From the NCBI RefSeq assembly GCF_011045835.1, contig NZ_CP047349.1, positions 2,480,001 to 2,544,000 on the forward strand: a stretch of 64,000 bases of DNA, read 5' to 3'. Position 1 is the first letter of the stretch. Each line of letters begins with the position of its first letter. This stretch comes from Proteus terrae subsp. cibarius. GTDB lineage: Bacteria; Pseudomonadota; Gammaproteobacteria; Enterobacterales; Enterobacteriaceae. Made by a program: the position numbers and the translations under genes. Under the pieces are notes generated by a model. It saw nothing but the letters and a program-made list of their open reading frames with translations, made no database searches and had not been told where the DNA came from. Below are positions 8,970-19,367 of the stretch, one piece after another.

Positions 8970-9587
8970 ATGATTGACTTATATTATGCAGATACCCCAA
9001 ATGGCCAAAAAATAACGCTTTTTCTTGAAGAAACAGGCATACCTTATCAGTTACATCGCATTGATATTAGTAAAGGCGATCAATTTAAGCCTGAATTTTT
9101 AGCAATTTCACCCAATAATAAAATTCCCGCTATTGTAGATAACTCACCGGTTGATGGGGGTGAACCTATCTCTATTTTTGAATCAGGTGCTATTCTTATC
9201 TATCTAGCTGAAAAAAGTGGCAAATTGATTAGCCAAAATTTACGAGAAAAAACAACACAACTACAATGGCTGTTTTGGCAAGTGGGTGGATTTGGCCCAA
9301 TGTTGGGGCAAAATCATCACTTCACTCGTTATGCCACAGAAAAAGTCCCTTATGCGATTAAACGTTATACTGAAGAAACACAGCGTTTATATAGCGTATT
9401 AGAGAAAAGGTTAGCGCAATCACCTTACCTTGGTGGACAAGAGTACAGCATCGCGGATATCGCCACATATACATGGGTTCGTCGGCACGAACATCATAAC
9501 ATTGATTTGGCAAATTACCCTGCGGTAGAAAAATGGCAAAACAACATTACCCAACGCCCAGCTGCGAAAAAACTCTTTGGTGAATAA
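8970..9587 (+). CDS. yfcG: Glutathione S-transferase-like disulfide reductase YfcG
   Basis: GST-fold protein of the Nu class; E. coli YfcG uses bound glutathione to reduce disulfides. The N-terminal thioredoxin-like half is visible as MIDLYYADTPNGQKITLFLEE with the Thr/Asn active-site stretch TPNGQK, followed by NNKIPAIVD and the glutathione-binding ESGAILIYLAE. The C-terminal helical domain follows (WLFWQVGGFGPMLGQNHHF). Length 205 against 215 in E. coli. A GGAG ribosome site precedes the ATG. Same direction as yfcH next door. Confidence 0.92.
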   Translation: MIDLYYADTPNGQKITLFLEETGIPYQLHRIDISKGDQFKPEFLAISPNNKIPAIVDNSPVDGGEPISIFESGAILIYLAEKSGKLISQNLREKTTQLQWLFWQVGGFGPMLGQNHHFTRYATEKVPYAIKRYTEETQRLYSVLEKRLAQSPYLGGQEYSIADIATYTWVRRHEHHNIDLANYPAVEKWQNNITQRPAAKKLFGE

Positions 9588-9650
9588 ACGCAATTCATAT
9601 ATCAGGATGATATTTATTCTTTATTAGGCAAGATGATCAGGAGGATGGTG

Positions 9651-10556
9651 ATGAAAATACTTATTACAGGTGGTACAGGATTAATTGGCAAAGCATTAGT
9701 GTGCGAACTTGCACTATCTAATAATGATATTACGGTGCTTTCTCGTTCACCTCAAAAAGTCTATTCGCATTTTTGTAATGAGATCACCTGTTGGACTCAA
9801 CTCAACGATAAACAAAATCTTAATGAGTTTGATGCCGTTATTAATCTTGCTGGAGAGCCTATTGCTGATAACCGTTGGACACCTTCTCAAAAACAGAAAC
9901 TCGTTAATAGCCGTTGTCATTTAACCCAGAAATTGGTTGATTTAATTAAAGCCAGTGATCCCCCCCCTGCTGTTTTTATTTCTGGCTCAGCGGTGGGATT
10001 TTATGGTGATCAAGGTGATACTCGAGTCACTGAAGAAACACCAGCAAATCCAGAGTTTACACATGAGCTTTGTGCAAAATGGGAACGTATTGCACTTGAG
10101 GCTCAAACACCATTAACACGAGTTTGCTTGTTACGTACAGGGATTGTACTTTCAACACTCGGTGGCGCGCTGCCTAAAATGAGCAAACCCTTTAAGCTAG
10201 GGTTAGGCGGCAAATTGGGAAGTGGGAAACAATATATGCCGTGGATCCATATTGATGATATGGTCAATGCGATTATTTTCTTGCTTAAGAACCAAGATAC
10301 TAAAGGCGCTTTTAACTTAACAGCGCCTGAGCCTGTACAAAATAAAGAGTTTACTCGTCTATTAGGAAAAGCCTTCAATCGCCCAGCCTTAATAACAGTG
10401 CCTGAAAGCATATTACGTTTAGTGATGGGAGAAAGCGCCACATTAGTGTTAGGTGGGCAACAAGCCATTCCTGAAAAACTACTTAATGCTGGCTTTGAAT
10501 TTCGCTACCCTCATTTAGAAGAGGCATTAAAAGATATTATTACCACTGGAAAATAA
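9651..10556 (+). CDS. yfcH: NAD-dependent epimerase-family protein YfcH
   Basis: Atypical short-chain dehydrogenase/epimerase (SDR39U1-like), 301 residues. The Rossmann motif ILITGGTGLIGKAL opens the protein; NLAGEPIADNRW and the FISGSAVGFYGDQGD active-site stretch follow, and a C-terminal DUF1731 region ends it (EKLLNAGFEFRYPHLEEAL). I choose the ATG at 9651 since AGGAGG lies at 9639-9644, six bases ahead. The frame is open back to 9633 but those ATGs lie on or before the ribosome site. Substrate unknown. Confidence 0.92.
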   Translation: MKILITGGTGLIGKALVCELALSNNDITVLSRSPQKVYSHFCNEITCWTQLNDKQNLNEFDAVINLAGEPIADNRWTPSQKQKLVNSRCHLTQKLVDLIKASDPPPAVFISGSAVGFYGDQGDTRVTEETPANPEFTHELCAKWERIALEAQTPLTRVCLLRTGIVLSTLGGALPKMSKPFKLGLGGKLGSGKQYMPWIHIDDMVNAIIFLLKNQDTKGAFNLTAPEPVQNKEFTRLLGKAFNRPALITVPESILRLVMGESATLVLGGQQAIPEKLLNAGFEFRYPHLEEALKDIITTGK

Positions 10557-10572
10557 TCTCTTTTTATTCAAA

Positions 10573-10702
10573 ATAGATACTCTAAATAGTTCAAGGTGTA
10601 GCTAGGCGACAAGTAAATGAGTCTCTAGGAGCATACAATAGTATGTGACTAGTGCGAATGAACGCCGTCAACAACGCTACAACTTGAAGTATGACGAGTA
10701 TA
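10573..10702. repeat. Intergenic palindromic repeat (MITE-like)
   Basis: About 130 bases between yfcH and ubiX that can fold on themselves. The outer arms ATACTCT...AGTTCAAGGTGTAGC and GCTACAACTTGAAGTATGACGAGTAT are imperfect inverted repeats, and the centre contains a second palindrome (CTAGGAGCATACAATAGTATGTGACTAG region). The ACTTGAAGTATGACGAGTAT end is familiar as a dispersed repeat in Proteus/Photorhabdus/Serratia-type genomes; that is from memory, not a search. It carries no coding capacity and its last bases touch the ubiX stop. Confidence 0.65.
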
Positions 10703-10703
10703 C

Positions 10704-11285
10704 TTAGCGAGCAGGCTTATCGCCTTCCCATCGTTGAAACAAATCATCAGGTAAATCAATCTCAAACTGATCGAGTACACGATTAACGGTTTGATTGACA
10801 ATGTCATCGATGGTTTTAGGCTGAAAATAGAAGGCTGGAACAGGAGGCATAATCACTGCGCCTAACTCAGAAGCTTGTGTCATTAATCGCAAATGACCTA
10901 AATGCAGAGGCGTTTCACGCACACATAACACTAACTTACGCCCTTCTTTTAATACCACATCCGCAGCACGAGTCACTAAGGTATCTGTATAGCTATGAAC
11001 AATACCTGACAGGCTTTTTATTGAGCAAGGTAATATAACCATTCCATTGACACGAAACGATCCTGAAGAGATAGAGGCGCCAATATCGCGATCGTCATAA
11101 ATCACATCCGCTAAAGCATGGATATCTTTTAGCGAATAATCGGTTTCTAATGAAATAGTACGACGTGCTGCTTGGCTAATGACTAAATGTGTTTCAACGG
11201 ATGGCACTGATTTCAGTATCTCTAATAAACGTATACCGTAAATTGCACCACTGGCGCCGGTTAGCCCAACTATCAGCTTTTTCAT
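10704..11285 (-). CDS. ubiX: Flavin prenyltransferase UbiX
   Basis: Makes prenylated FMN from FMN and dimethylallyl phosphate, the cofactor of the UbiD decarboxylase in ubiquinone synthesis. The opening KKLIVGLTGASGAIYGIRLLE is the flavin-binding signature; PCSIKSLSGIVHSYTDTL and RETPLHLGHLRLMTQASELGA are the other conserved blocks. 193 residues, the normal length. It lies downstream of purF in the same direction, as in E. coli, with a terminator between them. Confidence 0.96.
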   Translation of the reverse strand: MKKLIVGLTGASGAIYGIRLLEILKSVPSVETHLVISQAARRTISLETDYSLKDIHALADVIYDDRDIGASISSGSFRVNGMVILPCSIKSLSGIVHSYTDTLVTRAADVVLKEGRKLVLCVRETPLHLGHLRLMTQASELGAVIMPPVPAFYFQPKTIDDIVNQTVNRVLDQFEIDLPDDLFQRWEGDKPAR

Positions 11286-11338
11286 TATGATCCTCAGAAT
11301 ATATACCTTTGTTAATCATTATGATGATTAACCCTCAA

Positions 11339-11378
11339 AAAACAAGCGTCGATGCAGAACACGCTGGCATCGACGCTT
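11339..11378 (-). terminator. Terminator after purF
   Basis: AAGCGTCGATGC (11344-11355) pairs perfectly with GCATCGACGCTT (11367-11378). On the minus strand the stem is followed by G and a T-rich run (TTTTTTGAGG). It lies 26 bases past the purF stop. Confidence 0.92.
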
Positions 11379-11404
11379 TATAAGAGGGATATCTTACCGA
11401 AAAA

Positions 11405-12922
11405 TTAGCCTTCGTTATAGATTTCCAAATTTTCTATTTCATTCTGATCACGAATTTTATGTTCATCATCACGACGTAGATTTTCTAAATAATCCAAGTA
11501 ATCTTGGTCAATATCTTTTGTAATATAAACACCGTCAAACACAGAACATTCAAACTGATTAATATCAGGATTCTCTTCTTGTACTGCGGCAATTAAATCA
11601 GTGAGATCTTGGAAAATAAGCCCATCAGCACCAATTAATTTACGAATTTCATCCACTTCACGCCCATGAGCAATAAGCTCATTAGCATTTGGCATATCAA
11701 TGCCATACACATTAGGGAAGCGAACTTCTGGTGCGGCTGATGCAAAATAGACTTTCTTCGCACCTGCTTCTCTTGCAAGCTCGACGATTTGCTCTGACGT
11801 TGTGCCACGTACAATCGAGTCATCAATCAACAGAACATTTTTATCACGAAACTCTGCACGATTTGCATTCAGTTTACGTCTAACCGATTTACGACGCTCT
11901 TGCTGACCCGGCATAATAAAAGTACGACCAACATAGCGATTTTTTACAAAACCTTGGCGATAAGGTTTATTGAGAATATGTGCAATTTCTAAGGCAATAT
12001 CACAAGATGTTTCAGGAATTGGGATCACAACATCAATGTGTAAATCATCCCACTCTTTCGCAATTTTAGCGCCTAATTTCTGCCCCATGCGTAAACGCGC
12101 ATTATAAACCGAAATTTTATCGATAAAGGAATCGGGGCGAGCAAAGTAAACATACTCAAATAAACAAGGCATTAATTGCGGATTTTCAGCACATTGGCGC
12201 GTAAAAAGTTGTCCTTGTTCTGTGATATAAACTGCTTCACCCGGTGCCACATCACGTAAAAATTCAAAACCTAAAGTATCAAGTGCAACACTTTCAGATG
12301 CGACCATATATTCATGGCGACCATCTTCTAAGGTACGTTTACCTAATACTAAAGGACGAATACCAAAGGGATCACGAAAAGCCAGTAAACCATGACCGAT
12401 GATCAAAGCAACACAAGCATAAGCACCGCGTAGTTTTTTATGCATTGCCGCAACGGCTGCAAAAATATTATCAGGTTCAAGAGGGAAATGGTCAAAACGG
12501 TCTAATTCATATGCCAATACATTAAGCAGAATTTCAGAATCAGAGGTGGTATTGATATGGCGACGCGCTGTTTCAAATAATTGGCGACGTAATAAATGCG
12601 CATTGGTTAAATTACCATTGTGTGCCAACGTAATACCAAAAGGTGAATTCACATAAAAAGGCTGCGCTTCTGATGCACTAGAACTACCCGCTGTAGGATA
12701 ACGGACATGCCCTATCCCGATAGTACCTTTTAAACGCAACATATGACGGGTTTCGAACACATCTTTAACCAGTCCGTTAGCTTTGCGAAGACGGAAACCG
12801 TTGTTACCGTCTATCGTTGCAATGCCTGCTGCATCTTGACCTCGGTGTTGTAACACCGTTAACGCATCATAAATTGATTGGTTTACTGGATTAGCTCCAG
12901 CGATACCGACAATACCGCACAT
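11405..12922 (-). CDS. purF: Amidophosphoribosyltransferase PurF
   Basis: First committed step of purine synthesis: PRPP + glutamine to phosphoribosylamine. 505 residues. The N-terminal nucleophile Cys2 is exposed in MCGIVGIAG after Met removal, heading the class II glutamine amidotransferase domain (to about 230). The phosphoribosyltransferase half has the PRPP loop [15 protein letters not shown]. It is 30 bases downstream of cvpA and shares its PurR-controlled promoter. Confidence 0.98.
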   Translation of the reverse strand: MCGIVGIAGANPVNQSIYDALTVLQHRGQDAAGIATIDGNNGFRLRKANGLVKDVFETRHMLRLKGTIGIGHVRYPTAGSSSASEAQPFYVNSPFGITLAHNGNLTNAHLLRRQLFETARRHINTTSDSEILLNVLAYELDRFDHFPLEPDNIFAAVAAMHKKLRGAYACVALIIGHGLLAFRDPFGIRPLVLGKRTLEDGRHEYMVASESVALDTLGFEFLRDVAPGEAVYITEQGQLFTRQCAENPQLMPCLFEYVYFARPDSFIDKISVYNARLRMGQKLGAKIAKEWDDLHIDVVIPIPETSCDIALEIAHILNKPYRQGFVKNRYVGRTFIMPGQQERRKSVRRKLNANRAEFRDKNVLLIDDSIVRGTTSEQIVELAREAGAKKVYFASAAPEVRFPNVYGIDMPNANELIAHGREVDEIRKLIGADGLIFQDLTDLIAAVQEENPDINQFECSVFDGVYITKDIDQDYLDYLENLRRDDEHKIRDQNEIENLEIYNEG

Positions 12923-12952
12923 GAATAGATCCTCATCAGCCAGACGGAGAGG

Positions 12953-13444
12953 TTATATTCTCTCCGACACGAAACTTGACGCATTTTGCAGGTAGTCAAA
13001 GAACCACCTAATAATATGGTTGAATTGAGGAATAAGCTCAGAACGTTGCCAATCAGCGCTATCTGCCATAGGCGTAAATGCACCTAAAACAAAAAGTAAT
13101 GCTGAGACTATCAGCACGCCTCTTAAAGCCCCGAAACAGACCCCCAATACACGATCTGTACCTGATAACCCTGTGCGTTGAACAAGAGAGCTAATCACAT
13201 AATTCACAACAGCACCGACAATCAGTGTCGCAATAAATAACGTAACTATCGCAATCCCGTTACGAACCAGCTCATCTTCAAACCGGGTAAAATAGACGGC
13301 AAGATAAGGATAAAACTGACTAGCAACAAAGAAACCACAACCCCAGGTGATGAGTGACAATGCTTCACGAACAAAGCCACGGATCAGGCTGACTAATGCG
13401 GAAAAACCAATAATGGCAATGATGGCGTAATCTATCCAGACCAT
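12953..13444 (-). CDS. cvpA: Colicin V production protein homologue CvpA
   Basis: Inner-membrane protein of 163 residues with four hydrophobic segments, needed in E. coli for colicin V export and for envelope integrity; molecular role unclear. The start is the ATG at 13444 (MVWIDYAII), identical in position to E. coli CvpA; an upstream in-frame start at 13459 is not needed. Conserved blocks RGFVREALSLITWGCGFF, FEDELVRNGIAIV and GLSGTDRVLGVCFGALRG are clear. First gene of the cvpA-purF operon, behind a PurR box. Confidence 0.95.
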   Translation of the reverse strand: MVWIDYAIIAIIGFSALVSLIRGFVREALSLITWGCGFFVASQFYPYLAVYFTRFEDELVRNGIAIVTLFIATLIVGAVVNYVISSLVQRTGLSGTDRVLGVCFGALRGVLIVSALLFVLGAFTPMADSADWQRSELIPQFNHIIRWFFDYLQNASSFVSERI

Positions 13445-13500
13445 AAATTCTTTATCCAATAATGATGCTCCGCATTAATACGGAAGCATTCTAACAGAAA

Positions 13501-13516
13501 ACGAAAACGTTTGCGT
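13501..13516. promoter_or_regulatory. PurR operator of cvpA-purF
   Basis: ACGAAAACGTTTGCGT matches the PurR consensus ACGCAAACGTTTGCGT at 15 of 16 positions and stands 57 bases upstream of the cvpA start, where E. coli has its purF PurR site. It implies repression by PurR with hypoxanthine or guanine. Confidence 0.92.
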
Positions 13517-13549
13517 AATGCTAATTTTCGCTAATTTCAAAATAATTTA

Positions 13550-13576
13550 CGGCGATATGAAAAATCATAATCGCCG
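13550..13576 (-). terminator. Hairpin after dedD
   Basis: CGGCGATATGA (13550-13560) pairs with TCATAATCGCCG (13565-13576) with one bulged base and an AAAA loop. It follows the dedD stop on the minus strand, but only AT-rich DNA rather than a clean T-run comes next, so it may be a weak terminator. Confidence 0.5.
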
Positions 13577-13629
13577 CAATAAGTTAACGCTTTGTTACAT
13601 CACTCATCTGATGACTCGTTTAGAAAAAA

Positions 13630-14283
13630 TTAAGGCTTATATGCCCTTACCTCACCTTGTAAGCCCGTAAGCTCTTTTAAATGAGGCAAAATCGCCTGTA
13701 ATTCTGACTTCGATGCACTAGGGCCGATATAAATTCGAGTCACTTGCCCTGCAACTGGACGTGCAGGTATGGTGTATACCGGATAACCTGAGAAATGCAT
13801 TTTCGCAATAATTTCTTCTACCTTCGCCGCATTTTTCAACGCACCTAATTGAACAACCCAAGCCTCACCTTTCGGTGGCTTAGTTTCTTGCACTGGTGGT
13901 GCTGGTGGTTGTACTGGAGGCGTAACCACAGCAGGAGGCTCTTGTGTAGACGTTGGTTGTTGTGGTGGTTGTGCTGATGGTGTAACAGGTACAACAGCAG
14001 GTGCTTCGGGTGTTGTAACAGTAGGTTGTTCAACGCCTGTCACCGCTTCAGAAAGCATACCTTCAGACGCACCTTCTGATGGAGTAGATGGCACTGAGGT
14101 TTGCTCTATCGGGGCGATAGATTCTATTTCTTGCTCATCACCAGGTTTAGGTACTAAAGGAATAGAGGCGAACTGGTCTTCGTTATATTTCTTATCGCCG
14201 TCGAGCAGTGCAGGCAAAAAAATAACCCCTACTGCCACCAATACAACGGCACCGACTAAGCGATTTTGAAATTTACTTGCCAC
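13630..14283 (-). CDS. dedD: Cell-division protein DedD (SPOR domain)
   Basis: Bitopic inner-membrane protein that localises to the division septum by binding denuded glycan strands. One membrane helix lies at about residues 8-26 (RLVGAVVLVAVGVIFLPALL), then a long Pro/Gln/Thr-rich periplasmic linker (to about 138), then the SPOR domain (EAWVVQLGALKNAAKVEEI to the end). The linker is low-complexity with many PPQQP/APAVVP runs. The start overlaps the end of folC by 11 bases, implying translational coupling. Confidence 0.95.
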   Translation of the reverse strand: MASKFQNRLVGAVVLVAVGVIFLPALLDGDKKYNEDQFASIPLVPKPGDEQEIESIAPIEQTSVPSTPSEGASEGMLSEAVTGVEQPTVTTPEAPAVVPVTPSAQPPQQPTSTQEPPAVVTPPVQPPAPPVQETKPPKGEAWVVQLGALKNAAKVEEIIAKMHFSGYPVYTIPARPVAGQVTRIYIGPSASKSELQAILPHLKELTGLQGEVRAYKP

Positions 14284-15571
14284 TCACACTCTCCTTTTCC
14301 AAAAGTTCCATCACATGTGCGACAGTATGAAATGAACCACAAACCACAACAATATCGTTAGGAGTAGCATCAGACATTGCTTGTTGCCATGCATTTTCAA
14401 CACTATCGAATACCATTGGTTTCTCAAGATGTTGAGCTAATACATCCGCAGAAGCACCTCGAAACTCATTAAGTGGAGCAACATACCAGCTATCAGCCAA
14501 TGGTGTTAAGCACGCTAATGTTCCTGCAATATCTTTATCACCCAGCATACCAACAACAATACGCACCTGAGTATCAGATTTTTGTGGTAATTGTGATAAT
14601 TTTTCCGCTAAATAGCCCGCCGCATGAGGATTATGAGCCACATCAAAGATAACCAAAGGATGTTGAGAAATTACCTGAAAACGACCTGGCAATTGTGCGT
14701 GAGACATACCTTCAACAATGCTTTGCTGTGTTATTGCTTGGCTGACTTTATCATCAGACTTGAGCAAGCAACGAATAACTGCCATCGCTGTCGCCGCATT
14801 GGCTAATGGAATATTAGGGATTGGCAACGCATCAAATTCACAATCAGCACAACGCCAATGCCAGTGATCACCGTCAATAACAAAAGACCAATCAGTTCCT
14901 CGACGGAAAAGTTTAGCCTGTTTTTCATTGGCAACTTCAGCAATGGAGTGAGGCATATCCGGCTCACCCACAACGGCGTAGTGATTAGCACGAAAAATAC
15001 CGGCTTTCTCGTGGCCAATATGCTCTCTATCTGCACCTAACCAATCAGTATGATCGAGTGCAATACTTGTGATAGCAGCAATATCCGCATCAACGATATT
15101 CGTCGCATCTAATCGACCGCCTAATCCTACTTCAAGAATAACAACATCAAGTTGTGCTTGTTGAAATAACTTCAGCGCAGCCAGAGTGCCATATTCAAAA
15201 AAGGTCAGAGATATATCACCCCTAGCTTGTTCAATTTCTGCAAAAACTTCACAAAAAGCATCTTCGGAAAGTTCTTTGCCTTGAATACGAACACGTTCTG
15301 TATAACGGACAAGATGAGGGGAGCTATAAACGCCGATTTTCAATCCTGATGCCATCAAGATTGACTCTAGCATATGGCAGGTTGTGCCTTTCCCATTGGT
15401 ACCTGAGACAGTAATTACCTTAGGTGCGGGACGTAACACGTTTAATATTTTTCCTACCTTGCCTACTCGTTCTAACCCCATATCAATGGCGCTAGAGTGC
15501 AAATGTTCAAGATAAGAAAGCCACACCGACAAAGGCGATGTGGCTTTAGGAGCAGTTATGATATTAGACAT
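14273..15571 (-). CDS. folC: Dihydrofolate synthase / folylpolyglutamate synthase
   Basis: Adds glutamate to dihydropteroate and extends folate polyglutamate tails. Mur-ligase fold with P-loop [15 protein letters not shown] and the downstream [11 protein letters not shown] motif. The start is taken at the ATG at 15571 ([14 protein letters not shown]), giving 432 residues against 422 in E. coli; the open frame to 15637 would lie inside accD. It overlaps the accD end by 8 bases and dedD by 11, forming a tight accD-folC-dedD operon. Confidence 0.96.
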   Translation of the reverse strand: MSNIITAPKATSPLSVWLSYLEHLHSSAIDMGLERVGKVGKILNVLRPAPKVITVSGTNGKGTTCHMLESILMASGLKIGVYSSPHLVRYTERVRIQGKELSEDAFCEVFAEIEQARGDISLTFFEYGTLAALKLFQQAQLDVVILEVGLGGRLDATNIVDADIAAITSIALDHTDWLGADREHIGHEKAGIFRANHYAVVGEPDMPHSIAEVANEKQAKLFRRGTDWSFVIDGDHWHWRCADCEFDALPIPNIPLANAATAMAVIRCLLKSDDKVSQAITQQSIVEGMSHAQLPGRFQVISQHPLVIFDVAHNPHAAGYLAEKLSQLPQKSDTQVRIVVGMLGDKDIAGTLACLTPLADSWYVAPLNEFRGASADVLAQHLEKPMVFDSVENAWQQAMSDATPNDIVVVCGSFHTVAHVMELLEKESVSGK

Positions 15572-16532
15572 CTTCTTTTTTATTCGTTTCGATGTTAATT
15601 TCTGGCTCGTTGTCTGTAGATTCAATTTCATCAGCAATCATTTCTTCACCGATGATTTCATCTTCATTTTCATCTTCAACTAAATCATACTGAGTCAGCT
15701 TAGCCAGTAATTCAGCCAGCTCATCACGCATTTCAGGACGACGAATAATCATATCGATCGCCCCTTTTTCTAACAGGAACTCACTGCGTTGGAAACCAGT
15801 AGGTAATTTTTCACGTACTGTTTGTTCAATAACGCGAGGGCCTGCAAAACCAATCAGTGCTTTAGGTTCAGCAACGTTGATATCACCTAGCATCGCTAAA
15901 CTTGCAGAAACACCACCCATTGTAGGGTCAGTCATTACTGAAATATAAGGTAAACCACGCTCTTGCATTTTTGCTAATGCTGCACTGGTTTTTGCCATTT
16001 GCATTAATGACATCAGTGCTTCTTGCATACGCGCGCCGCCACTTGCTGAAAAGCAAACTAATGGGCAGTTATCTTCTAATGCTTGTTCAACAGCACGAAC
16101 AAAACGTGCACCTACAACAGAAGCCATTGAACCGCCCATAAACGCAAATTCAAAGGATGCAGCAACAACAGGCATCTTTTTCAGCGTTCCTTTCATCACG
16201 ATTAATGCATCTTTTTCTTGTGTCTGTTTTTGAGCAGCGCTGATTCTGTCTTTGTATTTTTTAGAGTCGCGGAATTTCAGAATATCTTTAGGCTCTAATT
16301 CGCTGCCTAATTCTGTTGTGCTTCCTGTATCAAGGAAAGTCTCAAGGCGACGGCGCGCTGAAATGCGCATATGGTGATCACATTTAGGGCAAACCTCTAA
16401 ATTACGCTCTAATTCTGCGCGATAGAGTACCTGCCCACAGCTGTCACATTTAGTCCAAACTCCTTCAGGGATATTGGCTTTACGTGAACTTGTGATAGTG
16501 CTTTTGTTTAGAATTTTTTCAATCCAGCTCAT
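15564..16532 (-). CDS. accD: Acetyl-CoA carboxylase carboxyltransferase subunit beta
   Basis: Pairs with AccA to transfer CO2 from biotin to acetyl-CoA, the first step of fatty-acid synthesis. The N-terminal zinc ribbon is visible as CDSC...CPKC (C-x2-C-x15-C-x2-C). The crotonase-like core has [22 protein letters not shown]. Start at the ATG at 16532 ([11 protein letters not shown]) by homology. The protein is 322 residues, about 18 longer than E. coli AccD, because of an acidic C-terminal tail (about residues 284-322: [11 protein letters not shown]... [14 protein letters not shown]). The tail overlaps the folC start. Confidence 0.96.
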   Translation of the reverse strand: MSWIEKILNKSTITSSRKANIPEGVWTKCDSCGQVLYRAELERNLEVCPKCDHHMRISARRRLETFLDTGSTTELGSELEPKDILKFRDSKKYKDRISAAQKQTQEKDALIVMKGTLKKMPVVAASFEFAFMGGSMASVVGARFVRAVEQALEDNCPLVCFSASGGARMQEALMSLMQMAKTSAALAKMQERGLPYISVMTDPTMGGVSASLAMLGDINVAEPKALIGFAGPRVIEQTVREKLPTGFQRSEFLLEKGAIDMIIRRPEMRDELAELLAKLTQYDLVEDENEDEIIGEEMIADEIESTDNEPEINIETNKKEDV

Positions 16533-16701
16533 TAATGGACCTTTTCGTCTGAATCTGACCTTCGCCAGTAAAATTATTGTTAGCGTATCAACCACAATGC
16601 ACTGGCTGTGTGGTTAGCAAAGTTTATGATGATACCGCTTACTGAATTTCAGCGCATCTCTTTATTATGGCTATTCTACGGCAAAAACTTATGATAACTG
16701 C

Positions 16702-17403
16702 TCAAACCTCTTTGTTATCACTTTCTTTCTTTGCTTTTGCACTCGCTCTGCGGTGGCGTAAGATCTCAATAACGCCCGGTAAAATAGAAATAACAATAAT
16801 GGCAACAATTAGCAATTTTAAGTTCTTTTGAACTATATCTAAGTCACCAAAAAAGTATCCTGCATAAGTAAATAACAGTACCCATGCAATTGCCCCAGTA
16901 ACATTGTAAAAGGCAAAATGACGATATGACATTTTACCCATTCCTGCAACGAATGGCGCAAAAGTTCGGATAATCGGCACGAATCTTGCCAAAATTATCG
17001 CTTTACCACCATGCTTTTCATAAAAAGCATGAGTTTTATCTAAATATTCACGACGGAAAATCTTTGAATCCGGCTTACTAAATAGTTTTTCACCAAAAAG
17101 TCGCCCAATAGAATAGTTAACGGCATCACCTAAAATAGCGGCGCAAAGCAACAGTAAAACAATAATATGGACATTTACATCATTGGTATCTAAAGAAGCT
17201 AAAGCACCAGCAACAAATAGCAATGAATCACCAGGTAAAAATGGTGTTATCACCAACCCCGTTTCACAGAAAACAATCAGAAACAAAATGGCATAGACCC
17301 ACGTGCCATATTGTGCAACAAGCTCGGCTAAATGCGCATCAATATGTAAAATGAAATCAATTAGAAATTTAATTAAATCAACAAATTGTGTTAATATTTC
17401 CAT
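16702..17403 (-). CDS. dedA: DedA-family membrane protein
   Basis: Inner-membrane protein of the DedA (SNARE-associated/VTT) superfamily; such proteins flip undecaprenyl phosphate or phospholipids and support membrane-potential homeostasis. 233 residues with several membrane segments. Conserved blocks: [19 protein letters not shown], the [10 protein letters not shown] motif and [18 protein letters not shown] with the essential Arg/Pro residues. Placed between accD and truA as in E. coli. Confidence 0.93.
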   Translation of the reverse strand: MEILTQFVDLIKFLIDFILHIDAHLAELVAQYGTWVYAILFLIVFCETGLVITPFLPGDSLLFVAGALASLDTNDVNVHIIVLLLLCAAILGDAVNYSIGRLFGEKLFSKPDSKIFRREYLDKTHAFYEKHGGKAIILARFVPIIRTFAPFVAGMGKMSYRHFAFYNVTGAIAWVLLFTYAGYFFGDLDIVQKNLKLLIVAIIVISILPGVIEILRHRRASAKAKKESDNKEV

Positions 17404-17427
17404 AAATCCTCAGAAAACTGGGTGTCT

Positions 17428-18312
17428 TTATGATTGAGATATCTCAATAGGACTATCCGCTAAAAATAATGGGCCCATTGCAGGTTTTGGTAATTCAAAA
17501 TGATCAGGATAATCCACAGAAACCAGATACAATCCATTCGCTTTAGCTGTTGCCGCAGCTTTAGTTCTGTCTTTTAAGGCTAATAATTCAGCCATCCAAG
17601 TAATACCCTGATTGCCACACCCTATTTCTAAAAGGCTGCCAACAATATTTCTCACCATATGATGAACAAAAGCATTCGCTTTAATATCCACAACAACATA
17701 GTCACCATATCGAGAAACATTAACATGCATAACGTTACGCCACGGCGTTCGCGATTGGCATTGGACAGCCCTAAAAGAGGTAAAATCATTTTCCCCCAGT
17801 AAACATTGCGCTGCTTGGTGCATACGTTCAGCGTCTAAAGGATAATGAAAATGTGTCACTCCAGATGACAAGATAGCAGGACGATAACGATGATTAAAAA
17901 TCACATAGCGATAACGTCTTGCCGTTGCACTAAAGCGAGCGTGAAAATCATCAGAAACTGTTTTTACCCAACGTATTGCGATATCCGCAGGTAAATGAGT
18001 GTTAACGCCCATTGTCCAAGCGGGATCTTTACGGTGTGCAGTTGTTTCAAAATGGACAACTTGCCCCGTTGCATGTACTCCAGCGTCAGTTCTTCCCGCA
18101 CAAAATACAGATACAGGTTCATTAGCCACTTGTGAAAGTGCTTTTTCTAACCGTTCTTGTACACTACGCACTTCATTTTGGCGTTGCCAGCCATAATAAC
18201 GACTACCATCATATTCAACGCCTAGAGCAATTTTGATTGTTGTGCTTTCAGAAGTAACCGCTGACTCAGTCAAAGGTTGTTCTGTTACTTCAGCACTCAC
18301 TTGCGCATTCAT
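17428..18312 (-). CDS. truA: tRNA pseudouridine synthase A
   Basis: Makes pseudouridine 38-40 in the tRNA anticodon arm. Catalytic Asp76 lies in [37 protein letters not shown] and [19 protein letters not shown] are the other signatures. 294 residues, about 24 longer than E. coli because of a Thr/Ser/Glu-rich N-terminal extension (residues 1-25). The ATG at 18312 shares one base with the usg stop (TAATG), so the pair is translationally coupled. Confidence 0.96.
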   Translation of the reverse strand: MNAQVSAEVTEQPLTESAVTSESTTIKIALGVEYDGSRYYGWQRQNEVRSVQERLEKALSQVANEPVSVFCAGRTDAGVHATGQVVHFETTAHRKDPAWTMGVNTHLPADIAIRWVKTVSDDFHARFSATARRYRYVIFNHRYRPAILSSGVTHFHYPLDAERMHQAAQCLLGENDFTSFRAVQCQSRTPWRNVMHVNVSRYGDYVVVDIKANAFVHHMVRNIVGSLLEIGCGNQGITWMAELLALKDRTKAAATAKANGLYLVSVDYPDHFELPKPAMGPLFLADSPIEISQS

Positions 18313-19322
18313 TAGTAAAACTGCTCCTGCATTAATTGCTCTGCTACTTCGACAGCCATTAATGCCCCACCAAAGCGCACGTTATCTGCGACTGACCAGA
18401 ATTGTAAAGCTTCTGGCATACCATAATCATTACGGAAACAACCTAAATTTAAGCTCACATTACCTGATGCATCGGTGACTTGAGTTGGAAAATCATTTTC
18501 ATCACTGATATTAAGATCTTCATTTTCTTGTAATGTTTCACGCGCTTCATCACTACCCATTGGGCGTGAAGTTTCTAATTGTACCGACTGTGCATTACCA
18601 TAGAAAACAGGCGCTTGCAGTGTAGTAACAGAGATTGGCAAGCCTTCGTCTTGTAGAATTTTACGAATTTGGTCAACCATGCGACGCTCTTCTTGTATAG
18701 AGCCTTCGTCATCAACCATTAAAGGTAAAATGTTAAATGCTAACTGTTTATTAAAACGACCTAATTCAGGAGGAATACCATTAAGTAGGCGAGCACTTTG
18801 ACCTGCCAGTTCATCTACGGCTTGTTTTCCAAAACGAGAAACTGACATTAAGTTTGTCACACTAAGGCGCGTTAAACCCGCAGATTCTGTTAATGGATTA
18901 ATGGCACGTAATAATTGGCTCACCATACTATCTGCAATCGAAACAATATTACGAGTACGGTATTCCGCAAGCATTGCGCTGTTCACGCCCGGAACAACTA
19001 ATGGTACATCCCAATCCATTGCAAAGATGCCACTACAATCAATGACAATACAGCCAGCATCAGCCGCTTGTTGTGCATATTGCGCGCTGATCTCTGCTGG
19101 AGCAGCAAAGAAAGCTAATTGAATATCAGCCCATTCGATATTGTGAATACCTTGAACTGCAACACTTTTGCTGTTTACACGCACTGATTTCCCAATGCTA
19201 TCTTCACTTGCGATTGCTGTTAATTCACCAATGGGAAATTCACGCTCTTGTAGCAGTTCTAAAATCGCTTCACCAACAGCACCTGTTGCACCAACAACTG
19301 CAATATTCCAACCTTCTCCCAT
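18312..19322 (-). CDS. usg: USG-1, aspartate-semialdehyde dehydrogenase-like protein
   Basis: Homologue of aspartate-semialdehyde dehydrogenase of unknown function, 336 residues. The NAD(P)-binding motif [16 protein letters not shown] is intact. The catalytic Cys of true Asd (PNCST) is not there: the equivalent stretch reads [15 protein letters not shown], so dehydrogenase activity is unlikely. It is the usual partner upstream of truA. Confidence 0.92.
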   Translation of the reverse strand: MGEGWNIAVVGATGAVGEAILELLQEREFPIGELTAIASEDSIGKSVRVNSKSVAVQGIHNIEWADIQLAFFAAPAEISAQYAQQAADAGCIVIDCSGIFAMDWDVPLVVPGVNSAMLAEYRTRNIVSIADSMVSQLLRAINPLTESAGLTRLSVTNLMSVSRFGKQAVDELAGQSARLLNGIPPELGRFNKQLAFNILPLMVDDEGSIQEERRMVDQIRKILQDEGLPISVTTLQAPVFYGNAQSVQLETSRPMGSDEARETLQENEDLNISDENDFPTQVTDASGNVSLNLGCFRNDYGMPEALQFWSVADNVRFGGALMAVEVAEQLMQEQFY

Positions 19323-19367
19323 AAGATATCCTCCAATACCATAAAATTTTTAAAATAATATTTTGCT

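Noticed and set aside
14803..15036. Frames on the opposite or shifted strand within folC
   Set aside because: They are shadows of the real folC coding sequence.
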